Shown here: positions 54,870 through 64,000 of the stretch, piece after piece
Position numbering within the stretch: the first letter of the stretch is position 1
How the letters are laid out: every line of letters starts with the position of its first letter
Notes under the pieces: model-generated
Told to the model about the DNA's origin: nothing
What the model saw: the letters and a program-made list of their open reading frames with translations, nothing else
The model's database searches: none
Translations under genes and position numbers: made by a program
Assembly (NCBI GenBank): GCA_030248195.1
Contig: JASAND010006544.1
Location: 21,001-85,000, forward strand
DNA length: 64,000 bases
Source of the DNA: Trissonchulus latispiculum
Lineage: Eukaryota > Nematoda > Enoplea > Enoplida > Ironidae
Reading direction: 5' to 3'

Positions 54870-55321
54870 AAATCTACCAAACTCCAATAAAGGATTGTCG
54901 AATTCCCCTCCTTGGAGTATTTGCGTGTGATGAACTACCGCCATACCGCCGTGGATGTCTAGTTACTAACACTGATGAGGCCAATCAGCCTGGAGAACAC
55001 TGGGTTGCAATGTGGTTAGATAATAATGGGGTAGAATATTTTGACAGCTACGGACTACCACCTCTACTCTTCACTGACTTCATTGGGAATAGGCAATTAC
55101 AGTATAACGACATTCAGCTACAAAACTTCACTACTGATGTATGTGTGGAGTACTGTATCTACTTCCTTCATCACCGAGCAAGAGGAAGATTATTGGAATC
55201 TATTGTCAACTATCTCAGGAAACGCAGCGATACTAACACTAACATTGTCAAGACCTATGTTGATAGACTACGAGTAAGACTATCTCCAACTCCAAGATGT
55301 CAGAAATCCCATAAAATGTGA
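54870..55321 (+). CDS. Adenain-like cysteine protease of the Polinton
   Basis: The frame can be read from about 54891 (GVFACDELPPY near 54920) through NTDEANQPGEHWVAMWLDNN, EYFDSYGLPP, and VCVEYCIYFLHHRARG to the stop at 55321. Landmarks of adenovirus-type maturation proteases are present: the His in GEHW, the Asp in YFDSYG, and the Cys in D-V-C-x-x-Y-C. The usual Gln before the Cys block is not clear. There is no in-frame ATG before 54990 in this frame, and a stop lies at 54873, so the N-terminus is damaged or uses an alternative start. It would cleave capsid and core precursors during maturation. Confidence 0.85.
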
Positions 55322-55359
55322 AAGTGATAATAAGATTAATTTTCATAACATAAAGAACC

Positions 55360-55709
55360 ATGCTGCTACTACTCCTAGTGACTCTTTTTACCGTAGTGTC
55401 TTCAATTAACATTACGGAGACAGAACACGGTATTGAACTATCCCACAACAGTGTTACTACACTATTGGCCAGTGATAATCTTTACAATCGCAGATTGCTG
55501 TCTACATCTATGGAGAGATACTGAGCTCAGCCGTCGAACGAATACATGTCCGTATGTTGAATGGGACCAATGTTGGGAGTATTGATAGCAGATGATAGCA
55601 GAAGACGTCTACACAGTCCATTCATGACAAGATGACCGACTTCAAAATAGACAACACTAGTGACCTCAGCTATTTACGTGGTGCACTCAGGGAATATTAT
55701 CAGTAAACG
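55360..55709 (+). pseudogene. Small secreted/membrane-type ORF at the Polinton 3' side, frameshifted
   Basis: The ATG at 55360 (context AACCATGC) opens a 54-codon frame, MLLLLLVTLFTVVSS, a textbook signal peptide, then INITETEHGIELSHNS (N-glycosylation site NIT). It stops at 55522-55524. One base out, the reading continues VYIYGEILSSAVERI, RMLNGTNVGSID (another NGT site) and, later, DFKIDNTSDLSYL to a stop at about 55707. So it was probably a secreted or virion-surface protein of about 110 residues. No family was recognised. Confidence 0.5.
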
Positions 55710-55732
55710 TATGTATGTTGTTGTATAATGTA

Positions 55733-57320
55733 TGTTCAATACATTTCGTATGCAGTGTTTTGCAAAATCAATGGTTTGTAAAAATCAATGTTTCGCAAAA
55801 TCTAAATTTATAAAAGTAGCCTTTGTAATATCAGTATTTCAGTATTTTGTAACATTCGCTTATTGTCAGCTATTAGTACTTTGCTTATAGTGCTAACTTT
55901 ATGTACTGCTAACTTTATGAGTTAATGGTACATAAAGATAGCACTATAATCAAAGTACTTTATGAGTTAATGGTAAATGTAAGCAAATTTGCTTTTTGTT
56001 TGTTGCTTCGTGAAATTCAACTTTCTGTGTTGCATTTCCTTACGCTTGTTCTGACCTAACCTAACTTTTGCCTATTAGTTAACTGACCGTACTCCTTAAA
56101 GTCTTGTAAGCCTTCACGCTTTATTTACATGTATTATTTACATACAATTCCGCAATACTGCAATAGCTGTCATTCACACAATAGCACAGATAAGTTTTTG
56201 GAAGTTATAACTTGGAAGGAATTTCTTCGTCGTGTGTCTTGCTTAGTAAATATCATCCTGACTGGGTGGGGCAACTGGAAGTCAGTGGTATTGGACTTTC
56301 GGCGGTGACTGTTGAGTTGTTGGTACGCCGTGAGTTCGGTCGATGTGACGGATTAGGTGGTATTTTCTGAGGAAATGGGTTTTTCTGAGGAAACGGGATA
56401 TTCATTGGTCGCATTTATATGATCCTGAATCGCCATGTTGTTCTTTCTTGTGCCGGTTTAGGTTCTTCAACATCGTGAATGTCTGAGAGCACATGGAACA
56501 AGTGTGATTATTCGGTCTGAGAATAAGGTACGGTACTCCGTTCGATGCTTCTTCCGAAGGTGTCCATGCAGGTTTCATAGTAATGTGAATTTTTGCTGGC
56601 ACAGAGGGCATACAGGTTGCTGAGTTTCTGAAATAAAAAATTGGTAACACTAGTCACAGAATTTCTATCAAGACCATTTTTATCAAAACACATCCACTTA
56701 ATGAGCACTTTTGCATTTAATAGAAAAAAGAAACTTACAACATGAGCATTCTGCCGACATCTTGACTGGATCTCTGGTATATTTCACAACTTACAATTTC
56801 AGCCAACAGGTTGGTAGATCAATTGACTTTGCTGCATAAACGATATAGGTTTCATAATGTTGTTGATAATACCTCCCAAAGTTATGAACATTGTTGTGAA
56901 CATTAAATGAACATAGGAGACTTTATACCAAACTGTGAACGAACAGTTTGAACATGTTACGAACATATTGGCAGATGACTAGACCTTTACTTCTAAACAG
57001 ATAAATGAAAACTTCTAAATGATCTGAGCCAAAACAAGAGATTTCACTCATCACGTAATATTCTGATCATATCATCACGGGATCCAAATGGTCACTCAAA
57101 AATAATTATTCAAAATAACTTCCAAAAGTTGGGATCAAAACAGCTCCCAAAAGTTAGGATCAAAATAGCTCCCAAAAGTTGGGATTCTACTCCGCATCAA
57201 GACTTACAACATAGCAGCAGAAATCGTTCCCAAAAGTTGGGATCAAAATAGCTCCCAAAAGTTGGGATTAAAACCACTCCCAAAATTTGGGATCAAAACC
57301 ACTCCCAAACAGGTCCCAGT
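55733..57320 (-). repeat. Polinton right inverted arm
   Basis: Inverse of the left arm, 1,588 bp. It carries the C2H2 5' region (56402-56770), a Gln/Pro linker equivalent, and at its outer end six or more direct copies of a 25-bp unit (AAGTTGGGATCAAAACAGCT) compared with two or three in the left arm. It lacks the polB N-terminal domain kept in the left arm. Confidence 0.88.
56402..56780 (-). pseudogene. polB: Polinton polB 5' end copy (right arm): C2H2 fingers
   Basis: Minus-strand copy of the zinc-finger exon: an acceptor TTTTATTTCAG (56625-56635), a finger starting CMPSVPAK-type text in one phase and CPLC in the other, then an intact second finger CSMC-x12-H-x4-H (NLNRHKKEQHGD) and CDQ before a stop. 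The short first exon with a GTAAGT donor is recognisable near 56745. After 56402 the frame is lost. It confirms that the fingers belong to the arm itself. Confidence 0.65.
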
Positions 57321-57470
57321 TCATCTCTCTATTACTACTGACTAATAAACGAATCAGCCTGCAGCAAGCGTATATATGAAAGCATGTACTTAGCTCAAGG
57401 TGGGACCCCCGAAAGTTTCGAGAGCCAGTCTCTAGTTAACGTACCGAGCACGTCTTCTATGCTCAGTACC

Positions 57471-57690
57471 ATACATGTGCTTGGGGGGGAGGGTCTGTGG
57501 GGGGGTTTTCACCCTCCCCAGACCAGGAGCTCACCCCCCCCCCACCAGAGGGGTCCCTCACCCCCCCAGAATCCGGTTTTTTCCGGTTTTTTGCCTGTTT
57601 TTTGGCCAAAAACCGAAAAAACCCGGCTTTTTCGGCGGCCTTCGGCCGGCGGTTCACCCCCCCCCAAAACTCTCCCTGCTGCACATGTCT
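57471..57690. mobile_element. MULE-like MITE with 10-bp target duplication
   Basis: The element is 220 bp between perfect duplications GCTCAGTACC (57461-57470 and 57691-57700). Termini are ATACATGTGC and, inverted, AGACATGTGC. Inside are C-runs and G-runs, CCGGTTTTTTCCGG palindromes and a GGCCTTCGGCC hairpin. Duplications of 9-11 bp are typical for Mutator-like elements. A related copy disrupts the Polinton ATPase gene. Confidence 0.85.
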
Positions 57691-57700
57691 GCTCAGTACC

Positions 57701-58119
57701 GTAAATTAACATGGGGTTTGGTACTTCGGGCTTTGTACCAAACAAATCTTGATGGACTTGAACTGAAATTACCAAAAGGGCTTGGACGTCAAGGGATAAG
57801 ATAACGCATTTTTTAATAAATGAACGCTAATTTCATTAAAAATTGCAATTTTATCAAAATCTGAACAAGCTGATTTTTAGAATAATCTTATCTGATTTGT
57901 TGATGAAACAAATCTAATTTTTAGAAAAATTTCCAAGTTTTGCCCAATTTTCTCGAAACTTTAAAAATTCAACCACAAGGCTCCGATTACGTAGGCCAAC
58001 AATTTTTTATATTTTTGCCCAAGTTTCATACTTTTATTCTGTTGATATAATCTTGATATCAAGTATGTGAAACAGTAATAGGATATGCTATAGTTATACA
58101 CAAACATGCGTAAACGAAC
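57701..58119. other. Intronic sequence, no gene seen
   Basis: A+T-rich sequence up to the donor of the channel exon. Confidence 0.6.
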
Positions 58120-58502
58120 CTGAGCTGATTCCAACAGCGTTTTGCTGAAATCCACTTATCGCAAGATATTGGCTGGCCCATTTCCTTCCATATTTACAAC
58201 ATTCTTTGGCAGAAAGATCATCACTATTTCCGTGGCGGCAAGTCACCACTAGGTCCTCACAAGAATATGAGTTGGCTTGTAGCATTTGGCTTACGGTTAG
58301 GTTCTTTTTATGCAGGAACTGATCCAACTTTTCACCCAAGACGAACATTCTGGGATCATTTGCAGCTTCAACTGTGTTATAGTAGGAGAAGTAATAGAAC
58401 CCAGGAAATATCAGTCCCATCAGCTTATTCAGCACAGGTAATTGACCAGGAGAGAACCAATCATCCTCTTTCAAAAACCTTTCCATTTTCTTGAGATCAT
58501 AC
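58120..58502 (-). CDS. DEG/ENaC channel, upstream extracellular exon
   Basis: A 383-base exon between acceptor ACTTGTTCTAG and donor CAG|GTTCG. It encodes YDLKKMERFLKEDDW, an aromatic-rich middle (GFYYFSYYNT), a long helix (FVLGEKLDQFLHKKN) and then SYSCEDLVVTCRHGNSDD and KECCKYG. The last part matches the position of the family's C-x-x-x-x..C..C knuckle/finger region between TM1 and the G-x-C-Y-T-F-N segment. The exon ends one base into a codon, fitting the phase of the 36362 exon. The G-x-C-Y-T-F-N element itself is in neither exon, so at least one short exon should lie between 58.1 and 36.4 kb, and the N-terminus with TM1 lies upstream. Confidence 0.65.
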
Positions 58503-59548
58503 CTAGAACAAGTATGACTTCCATTTTGTGTGTCGACATATTTTGCTTTTTCAACGGTTCCCCTTCATTAACTTTGATTTCCTGAGTTTCCTTTTTCTTT
58601 TAGTTTTTCTTTTCCTGTTTCTGCTGTTGTTTAATACATCCTTTTGCATACTACGTTTGTGTTCTGTGTTTAATTAAATTCAATGTTACAGCTTTAGTTT
58701 TAGTTTTAGCTTTAGTTTTTCTAGAAAGTGATACGTGTTTTTAAAACGCGTCTGAGCCTGGTCATGTTTTTCTATGCCCTCTGAATGAACTTTGTTTAAT
58801 TAGGTCGATGTTTTGTTTCAGTCTTATTTCAGTTTGCTTGTTTGTTTGTTTATTTAGTGTATTGCGTCTATCAAAAGACGTTGAGTACAGCACTATAACG
58901 ACATTCCGGTGGATGAGACCTATCAAAAACTTTGAGCTGAAAGTTTGAAAGCCTTGGCGCAGACGGCTTATTTCAAGCCACACCAGCACTATTGCTGCTA
59001 TAATCCCGGCTGGCTAGTTTTCTGCTAAATCAGCTATTTTTCCTGAAAATAGTTTTCTTGAATGACTCAACAGCAATATTTTGATTTGCCAGCTCCTTTT
59101 CGTGGAATGATTTTCTGCATAGTTCCACCTACGTTGGTTCCACGAAATCTCACTGTTGGTGTACTCAAAATCTTTTGATAGACGTACATGACTGTTTGCT
59201 TCTATTAAGGGTGGGGTCGCTTTCTCGCCGATTTTTCGACCGTCTCCGATTTTGCTCATTCGCACACATTTTGTAGTCGCACGGGTGCTCAAAACAAGAC
59301 AAGAGCGTTTTGCGTAGTATTGCGTCTATCGTTCTGTAGAGTCCTTCGAAGGTGACCTCGACATGTGTTAAACATAGGAAAATGAAAAAAATAGATTTAA
59401 AAGTTTGTGGAAGAAAACGTTTTCGTGTATAAAAGATACAGCGCTACAACTTTGCACACATGTTTAGAACATGCTATAGTGTGCAAATAACCTTTCTGGT
59501 ACAGTTCTGTTGCGTAGAATACTTTTACCGACGTTTCTAATTCAAAGT
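58503..59548. other. No gene seen
   Basis: Repeated TTTTAGTTTTAG-type simple sequence near 58680-58720. A 92-codon minus-strand frame (59292-59014) has no recognisable motif. Confidence 0.45.
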
Positions 59549-60210
<662 letters not shown>

Positions 60211-60249
60211 AACTGGTTGTGTCTAGTGCGGAAGCTTTGGGCAGGCTAA

Positions 60250-60625
60250 TGGTTACGGGACGGTATCAGCGAGCCTCTTGAATAGTATTGTTTCAGTAGC
60301 TGATTTTAGTTTCAGTTAAAGTTTTAGTTTCAGTCGGAGTTTCAGTTTCACTTCACTTTAAAATGAACGGTTTCCAGCCCCTGCAGCAGTACTAACAGGA
60401 TCGAAGCTCAAAACCTTCAAAATGTCAAGGTTTAAGGAAAAACTGAAACTAGTTTCAGTCCGAGTTTCAGGTCTTTACCCAAATTAGTTTCCGTTTCAGT
60501 CTTAGTCGGCAGCCTAAAAAGTTTCAGTTTCAGTTTCAGTTTCAGTGACCTAAACTAAAACCTGTACAAACTGAAACCTAGCTTCAGTTTCGGTTTCAGT
60601 AACCGAAACATCACAACTCTTGGGT
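60250..60625. repeat. (GTTTCA)n / (TGAAAC)n degenerate minisatellite
   Basis: Repeats of AGTTTCAGTTTTAG and its inverse throughout. A similar patch occurs at 19760-19880 within the hAT-like element. Confidence 0.8.
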
Positions 60626-60699
60626 TTTCGCCAAAGCTTCGACTAAAAGTCAACATTGTTTCAATTTTAAAGTAAGGATCAACAGCGCATTAACTGCAC

Positions 60700-61083
60700 T
60701 TGTACAAGCTGGTTAGTGTTTGTCTCACCGGTTGCGTGGCAAAATCAGTGGAATCAGTAATCATAGCTCATCTCCAGTATGTCAGTCTGACTGTCACCAC
60801 TGCAACCTGCACCTATCACTTGCCCGTTGAATTGAAGATCAGGTCGGGAATCAGGAGTGATTTAACATCGGTTCTTAAATTTGCAGAACTTTTGATTTTA
60901 GCTTTGAAGACTACAAACTTTGGCCAAGCTTTGACACAAATCAAAAATCAAAATTTTGCAAAACCAGTCCCGCAAGGTACCTATACCAACATTGCTAGAG
61001 CGTTTTCCGAAGGCGTCTCGTTTGTCGCTGTGATGCTCGGAACGCTTTTCAAAACATATGAAGCTTTATTAGAAAATAAATGA
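60700..61083 (+). CDS. Open frame of 127 codons, unrecognised
   Basis: The frame has normal amino-acid diversity, unlike the repeats around it. Its second half (LTSVLKFAELLILALKTTNF, then NIARAFSEGVSFVAVMLGTL) would form two hydrophobic helices separated by a polar Gln/Lys-rich loop. An AATAAA overlaps the stop region (61076-61082). No start context or splice pattern supports a particular gene model; it may be a terminal exon on the plus strand or chance. Confidence 0.3.
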   Translation: MYKLVSVCLTGCVAKSVESVIIAHLQYVSLTVTTATCTYHLPVELKIRSGIRSDLTSVLKFAELLILALKTTNFGQALTQIKNQNFAKPVPQGTYTNIARAFSEGVSFVAVMLGTLFKTYEALLENK

Positions 61084-61427
61084 TCAAAGAGAACTTGTTA
61101 CTTTTTACTACGAAGCCTATGTTAAAGAAAGTTTATGAAGAACCCGGGATCTTGGTAGTGATAGCGCCCAAGTAAGTTTAAAAAGTGGTCCTACTCCTGA
61201 TATCTGCTTTATCTGTTTTGTATTAAATTTTTAGTTTATGTGCATTTTCTTATACGTTAAGCATAGGCTAAGTTTATTTGCATCAAAACATAAAGTCCTG
61301 TTTAAAGACCATGCAAGAAATTCAGGTTCCCAAACAGCACCATTTTCCTATTACAAACAGGCACATTAATTTCAGATTCCCAACCAGCACCTGAAAAAAG
61401 TTACTAAGCCTAGTGAATCTCAGTCGA
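61084..61427. other. No gene seen
   Basis: Two similar TTCAGRTTCCCAA-CAGCACC segments (61322-61345 and 61371-61392) form a short direct repeat. Probably the outer end of a Polinton remnant. Confidence 0.45.
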
Positions 61428-61485
61428 ACCGTTTCGACCCCTGCCAAAGGGTCTCATCAGATGGCTTAAGGCTGTCGATACAGTT
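61428..61485 (-). ncRNA. Hammerhead ribozyme-like motif downstream of polB (copy B)
   Basis: On the minus strand stem III is formed by AACUGU (61485-61480) and ACGGUU (61433-61428), and the cleavage base is A at 61479 (GUA context). Core CUGAUGA is at 61460-61454. Stem II pairs GACCC with GGGUC (61453-61449 and 61440-61436, 8-nt loop UUUGGCAG). Core GAAA is at 61435-61432. All core bases and stems II and III are intact; stem I (18 nt between 61478 and 61461) has lost most pairing. It lies 134 bases after the polB stop, like copy A. Confidence 0.65.
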
Positions 61486-61618
61486 TTTCTTTGTTTTGCC
61501 TCTTTTTGTGAACTTTAGCCTCTTTTAGTATTTTTCGTGCGTTTTTGTGGGCTATGCTCATCTTGTGGACTAGGTATCTTTTTCGTGGGCTATTTTAATT
61601 TATTATATTGTCTATTAA

Positions 61619-62080
61619 TTAAATAACAATTTTATAATATCCATAAACATAACTGGTAACACCAGCGTCTAACAAATACTTTTTATAATCACAAGGGAAT
61701 AACCCCTTCTTATTAACATGTACACTATACAAATTATATTTATCACTTCTTATAAGATTCATGGCACAATACATAGTAGACCCTTCAAAAATGGTTGAGA
61801 CATGGTGTTTGAAATGGACACCCTTTTTAACCACAGACTTTTTAATACCTTTAAGCCGTTTTTCCCCAGTATTATCACACACAATAGCATAAGCCTTAGC
61901 ACGTATTCCACAGAACGCTTCAACAGGACTATCCATAGTTTCATAATTCATTTTACCTAACACCTTTTTGTTTTTTGCAGAGTGCTAAGGATGATCCTTG
62001 GGGTAATCACGAGTATCAAATAAGTCAATGTCTTGTAACATATCATTGTATACATTGTCAGTAGTTATAGCGCGGCGGGA
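61619..62080 (-). pseudogene. polB: Polinton polB C-terminal end (copy B)
   Basis: The minus strand reads ITTDNVYNDMLQDIDLFDT near 62060-62000, followed by a stop. The intact 115-codon frame 61963-61619 follows: KMNYETMDSPVEAFCGIRAK, AYAIVCDNTGEKRLKG, GVHFKHHVSTIFEGS, TSYVYGYYKIVI. This is the part after motif C (TDTDSL) in Polinton polB and is homologous to 21930-23251. Upstream coding is replaced at about 62070 by an unrelated repeat, so only the end survives. It is closer to an intact sequence than copy A. Confidence 0.85.
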
Positions 62081-62460
62081 AAACCCCCAAACCGAAATGC
62101 GAGAAAAAACCCATCGCCAGTGTGAGTCACCCATATAAGCTAAATCGGACTTTAATAGCCTATCTTGAAGAGCGTCCAAAACTACCCTGGGGGTATATTA
62201 TTGTAGCCCCCGCTGCTTCTCAGCTAATTTTTTGGGACTTTGAAAACTTTTGAATTTTTGGTCCCAACATGGGGGTCAGATAGGGTCAACTTTGGGGGGT
62301 CACCCCGAACTACTGGAAAGACGTAGCTCAAAATGGTTTGAAGTTTTACAGAGGAAATGTCTTCAATTTTCTAGGAATGTATGCCAAGTTGCCCCCGGCC
62401 TCATGGTGTGACCTGAGGACGGCCTTGACTCGGCGGGAAAAAACCCATATGCGGGAAAAA
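62066..62460. mobile_element. Inserted segment flanked by direct GGCGGGAAAA repeats
   Basis: CGGCGGGAAAACCCCC..TGCGAGAAAAAACCCAT at 62068-62111 recurs as CGGCGGGAAAAAACCCATATGCGGGAAAAAACCCAT at 62431-62466, in the same orientation, around 330 bp. It cuts the polB copy B reading. Type unknown. Confidence 0.5.
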
Positions 62461-62466
62461 ACCCAT

Positions 62467-62960
62467 TTTTGATTTTTGTTTTTTATGTGAATTTTCGATC
62501 ATGACTGACTTCTGTGCACCATTTTTATAAAGTTTAAGCCCTGTACATTTATTACTTGCCCCAAACGGCCATCCAAACAGACCCCCGCAACCTCCATCCA
62601 TAGTACTCGAACTTACCCCCATTTTGCCCAGTTTTCTCTTCCAGGTCCCACTCCCTATCCCTGAATTGAAGCCTGGTTGCCCCAGGCCCTAAATAGGTTG
62701 ATTACTGTTCATATTTAGAGTTACGATGGTTTCTATGCCTAAAACTTGCAGTTAATAATCAAGGAAATCTCACTCTTTGGTTGTCTCAGCTCCTTGGTTG
62801 CACAGATTGGATTGGTTGTGGTCTATTCAAATTGGCAACTTCTATTCTGTCTCACTTTGTAAGTTAAACACATCAATTTATTGTTATATATAATTGTGTT
62901 TTAGTACACGTCAAAGCTAGAACTGCGATCGGAACTCACCTCCTGCCTCGCCATACCTTG
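62467..62960. other. No gene seen
   Basis: Unique sequence. Confidence 0.5.

Positions 62961-62961
<1 letters not shown>

Positions 62962-63034
<73 letters not shown>
62962..63034. repeat. (TA)n microsatellite
   Basis: About 70 bp of pure TA. Confidence 0.97.
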
Positions 63035-63036
<2 letters not shown>

Positions 63037-63362
63037 ATGTGTTTCGACTTGAGGCTTATTTTGTGTTGTTTCTGGAAACTGCCGTGAGACTTGACCTGTG
63101 GGCAAAATTAATCATTTTTGCCATACCTCTTAATCCGGTAATTTCAGGCAAAGGCTCCAATGGGCAGCGCAACGCCTACAGCGCAATGAGCTACAGCAAT
63201 ACAGCGCAGCGCAACGCTGAGCGCATCGCCTGAAGTCGCCACCTCCCCCACCCTTCCACCTCACCCTTTCCCCTCGCCTCTCCTTTCACCTTCCCTCATC
63301 TACATACATATATATAAACAAAACAATATTGATACACATGTTTTTATTTTGTTTTAGGAGAA
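63035..63362. other. No gene seen; short GCGCAACGC repeats
   Basis: CAGCGCAACGCCTACAGCGC-like repeats at 63165-63230 precede a CT-rich stretch, then the leader of the pogo-like ORF. Confidence 0.6.
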
Positions 63363-64000
63363 ATGCCTCGCAACTACGTTCCATTCAAAAATCGCGATCC
63401 TGCTAAAATCCAGAAAGCGGTCGATGCAGTCAAGGCGAAAAAGATGACTGATCGAGTTGCCGATGACAAGCACGAAGTCGATCGACAAACCATACGGGCC
63501 CGTCTGGCGGTCGAGCAATCCAAGCGGCAGCCAAATTGGCAGGAGCGGCCGGCGCGAGGTCTTGTCAGCAGAAGATGAGGAAGACTTGAAAACTGTCATA
63601 GTGGAAATGGGCGACCTTGGGTTTCCCCCGACCCGGAAGCAAGTTGCGGCTCTGGTTGCAGAATTTGCAGAAAGAAAGGAGATTCTGAACCCAGGCTACG
63701 ACTGCTCCTCCCCCACCAAACAGAATCGGCCTAGATTTTGGTCTCCGAAAAAGGATTGGATAACGGACTTCATGAAACGGCATGGCCTATCTGAGAAGAA
63801 AAGTCGTGGTCTCCAAGCTTCCCGCTTTAACAACATCCGAAATCCGTTTCTCAGTGAGGATTTCTACGACAAATTGTACTCTATTCAACTGAAACTGGGA
63901 ATTGAAGATCGCCCCGAATGCCACTGGAACATCGATGAAACCGGATTCCCTTTGGACCCTCAGAACAGCGAAACCGTATCCAAAATTGGGAAGACAGTCA
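63363..64000 (+). pseudogene. pogo-like (Tc1/mariner superfamily) transposase, partial, one frameshift
   Basis: The ATG at 63363 starts MPRNYVPFKN, a pipsqueak-type N-terminal helix-turn-helix (residues 1-45, with RQTIRARL). One base is gained or lost near 63540-63560, after which the +1 phase is open to the window end: LSAEDEEDLKTVIVEMG, then FPPTRKQVAALVAEF (CENP-B-type second HTH), KDWITDFMKRHGL, and WNIDETGF near 63935 carrying the first catalytic Asp of the DDE domain. The rest lies beyond 64000. The flank at 63347-63360 (TTGTTTTAGGAGAA) may be an intron acceptor. One frameshift in 210 codons suggests a young copy or a sequence error. Confidence 0.88.

Larger units (their letters stand above)
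41912..57320. mobile_element. Polinton/Maverick (adintovirus-like) element, degraded, polB-deleted
   Basis: About 15.4 kb with long inverted arms (left 41912-44773, right 55733-57320). Ends read AGTGGGAGCT on the left and, inverted, ACTGGGACCT on the right. Flanks TCATTT (41906-41911) and TCATCT (57321-57326) are a plausible 6-bp target duplication with one change, the size known for Polintons. Inside are, in order, a death-fold-like ORF, two minus-strand ORFs, a basic ORF, packaging ATPase, pX-like protein, a hypothetical conserved protein, integrase, two penton-like proteins, a pVI-like protein, major capsid protein, cysteine protease and a secreted ORF. Nearly every gene has a stop, a shift or an insertion. 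Only the 5' part of polB remains, so the element cannot move by itself. It lies inside a channel-gene intron. Confidence 0.92.

Noticed and set aside
57384..57804. Pro-rich frames on both strands
   Set aside because: They run through the 220-bp MULE-like element and its C-runs.

Overview
This is a eukaryotic, animal-type genomic window: introns with GT/AG borders, an animal-specific DEG/ENaC channel gene, long microsatellites, tRNA-derived repeats, and very low density of intact genes. The phylum cannot be told from the sequence. No bacterial operons, CRISPR arrays or rRNA genes were seen.

Host frame. The one gene I can tie to the host is a DEG/ENaC (ASIC-like) sodium-channel gene on the minus strand. 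Four exons are readable: 58502-58120, 36362-35828, 14428-14287 and 14078-14001 (stop, with an AATAAA signal at 13806-13801). Splice phases agree between the last three, and the last two carry the conserved pre-TM2 region and TM2 with a G-x-S filter. Two introns exceed 21 kb and hold most of the other content.

Mobile and viral content. (1) A degraded Polinton/Maverick (adintovirus-like) element occupies about 41912-57320. Its inverted arms are 1.6-1.8 kb and carry a spliced C2H2 zinc-finger polB 5' end. Inside are the packaging ATPase, a pX-like core protein, integrase, two penton-like proteins, a pVI-like protein, the double-jelly-roll capsid protein, an adenain-like protease, a possible death-fold ORF and a secreted ORF. 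The polB catalytic part is absent. (2) A second polB (15.3-23.25 kb, plus strand) is broken by nested transposons. A third polB end lies at 62.1-61.6 kb (minus). Both polB ends are followed, 130-160 nt after the stop, by a hammerhead-ribozyme-like motif. (3) At 10.76-13.6 kb, just downstream of the channel gene, lies a decayed cluster with a NADAR domain, a TBP-like protein and a diverged capsid-like C-terminus. (4) Internally deleted Ty3-type and non-LTR retrotransposons, a pogo-like transposase running off the right edge, and many non-autonomous DNA elements with readable inverted repeats and target duplications (hAT-like, TTAA-type, MULE-like, foldback) fill the rest. (5) A 7 kb satellite domain (26.7-33.6 kb) is built from GGAGCAAG and CTCAAAACCT repeats in inverted arms around a broken zinc-finger ORF.

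Layout: 0-2.4 kb hAT-like element and microsatellites; 2.7-5.4 foldback; 7.1-7.5 palindromic repeats; 8.3-9.1 TTAA element; 9.3-10.7 Ty3 remnant; 10.8-13.6 NADAR/TBP/capsid fossil; 13.8-14.4 channel 3' end; 15.3-23.5 nested polB; 26.6 retroposed tRNA; 26.7-33.6 satellite; 34.4-35.3 minisatellites; 35.8-36.4 channel exon; 37.4-38.2 hAT-like; 39.7-40.5 non-LTR fragment; 40.6-40.9 tRNA-like palindrome; 41.9-57.3 Polinton; 57.5 MULE-like; 58.1-58.5 channel exon; 59.5-60.2 TG repeat; 61.4-62.2 polB end; 63.4-64 pogo transposase.
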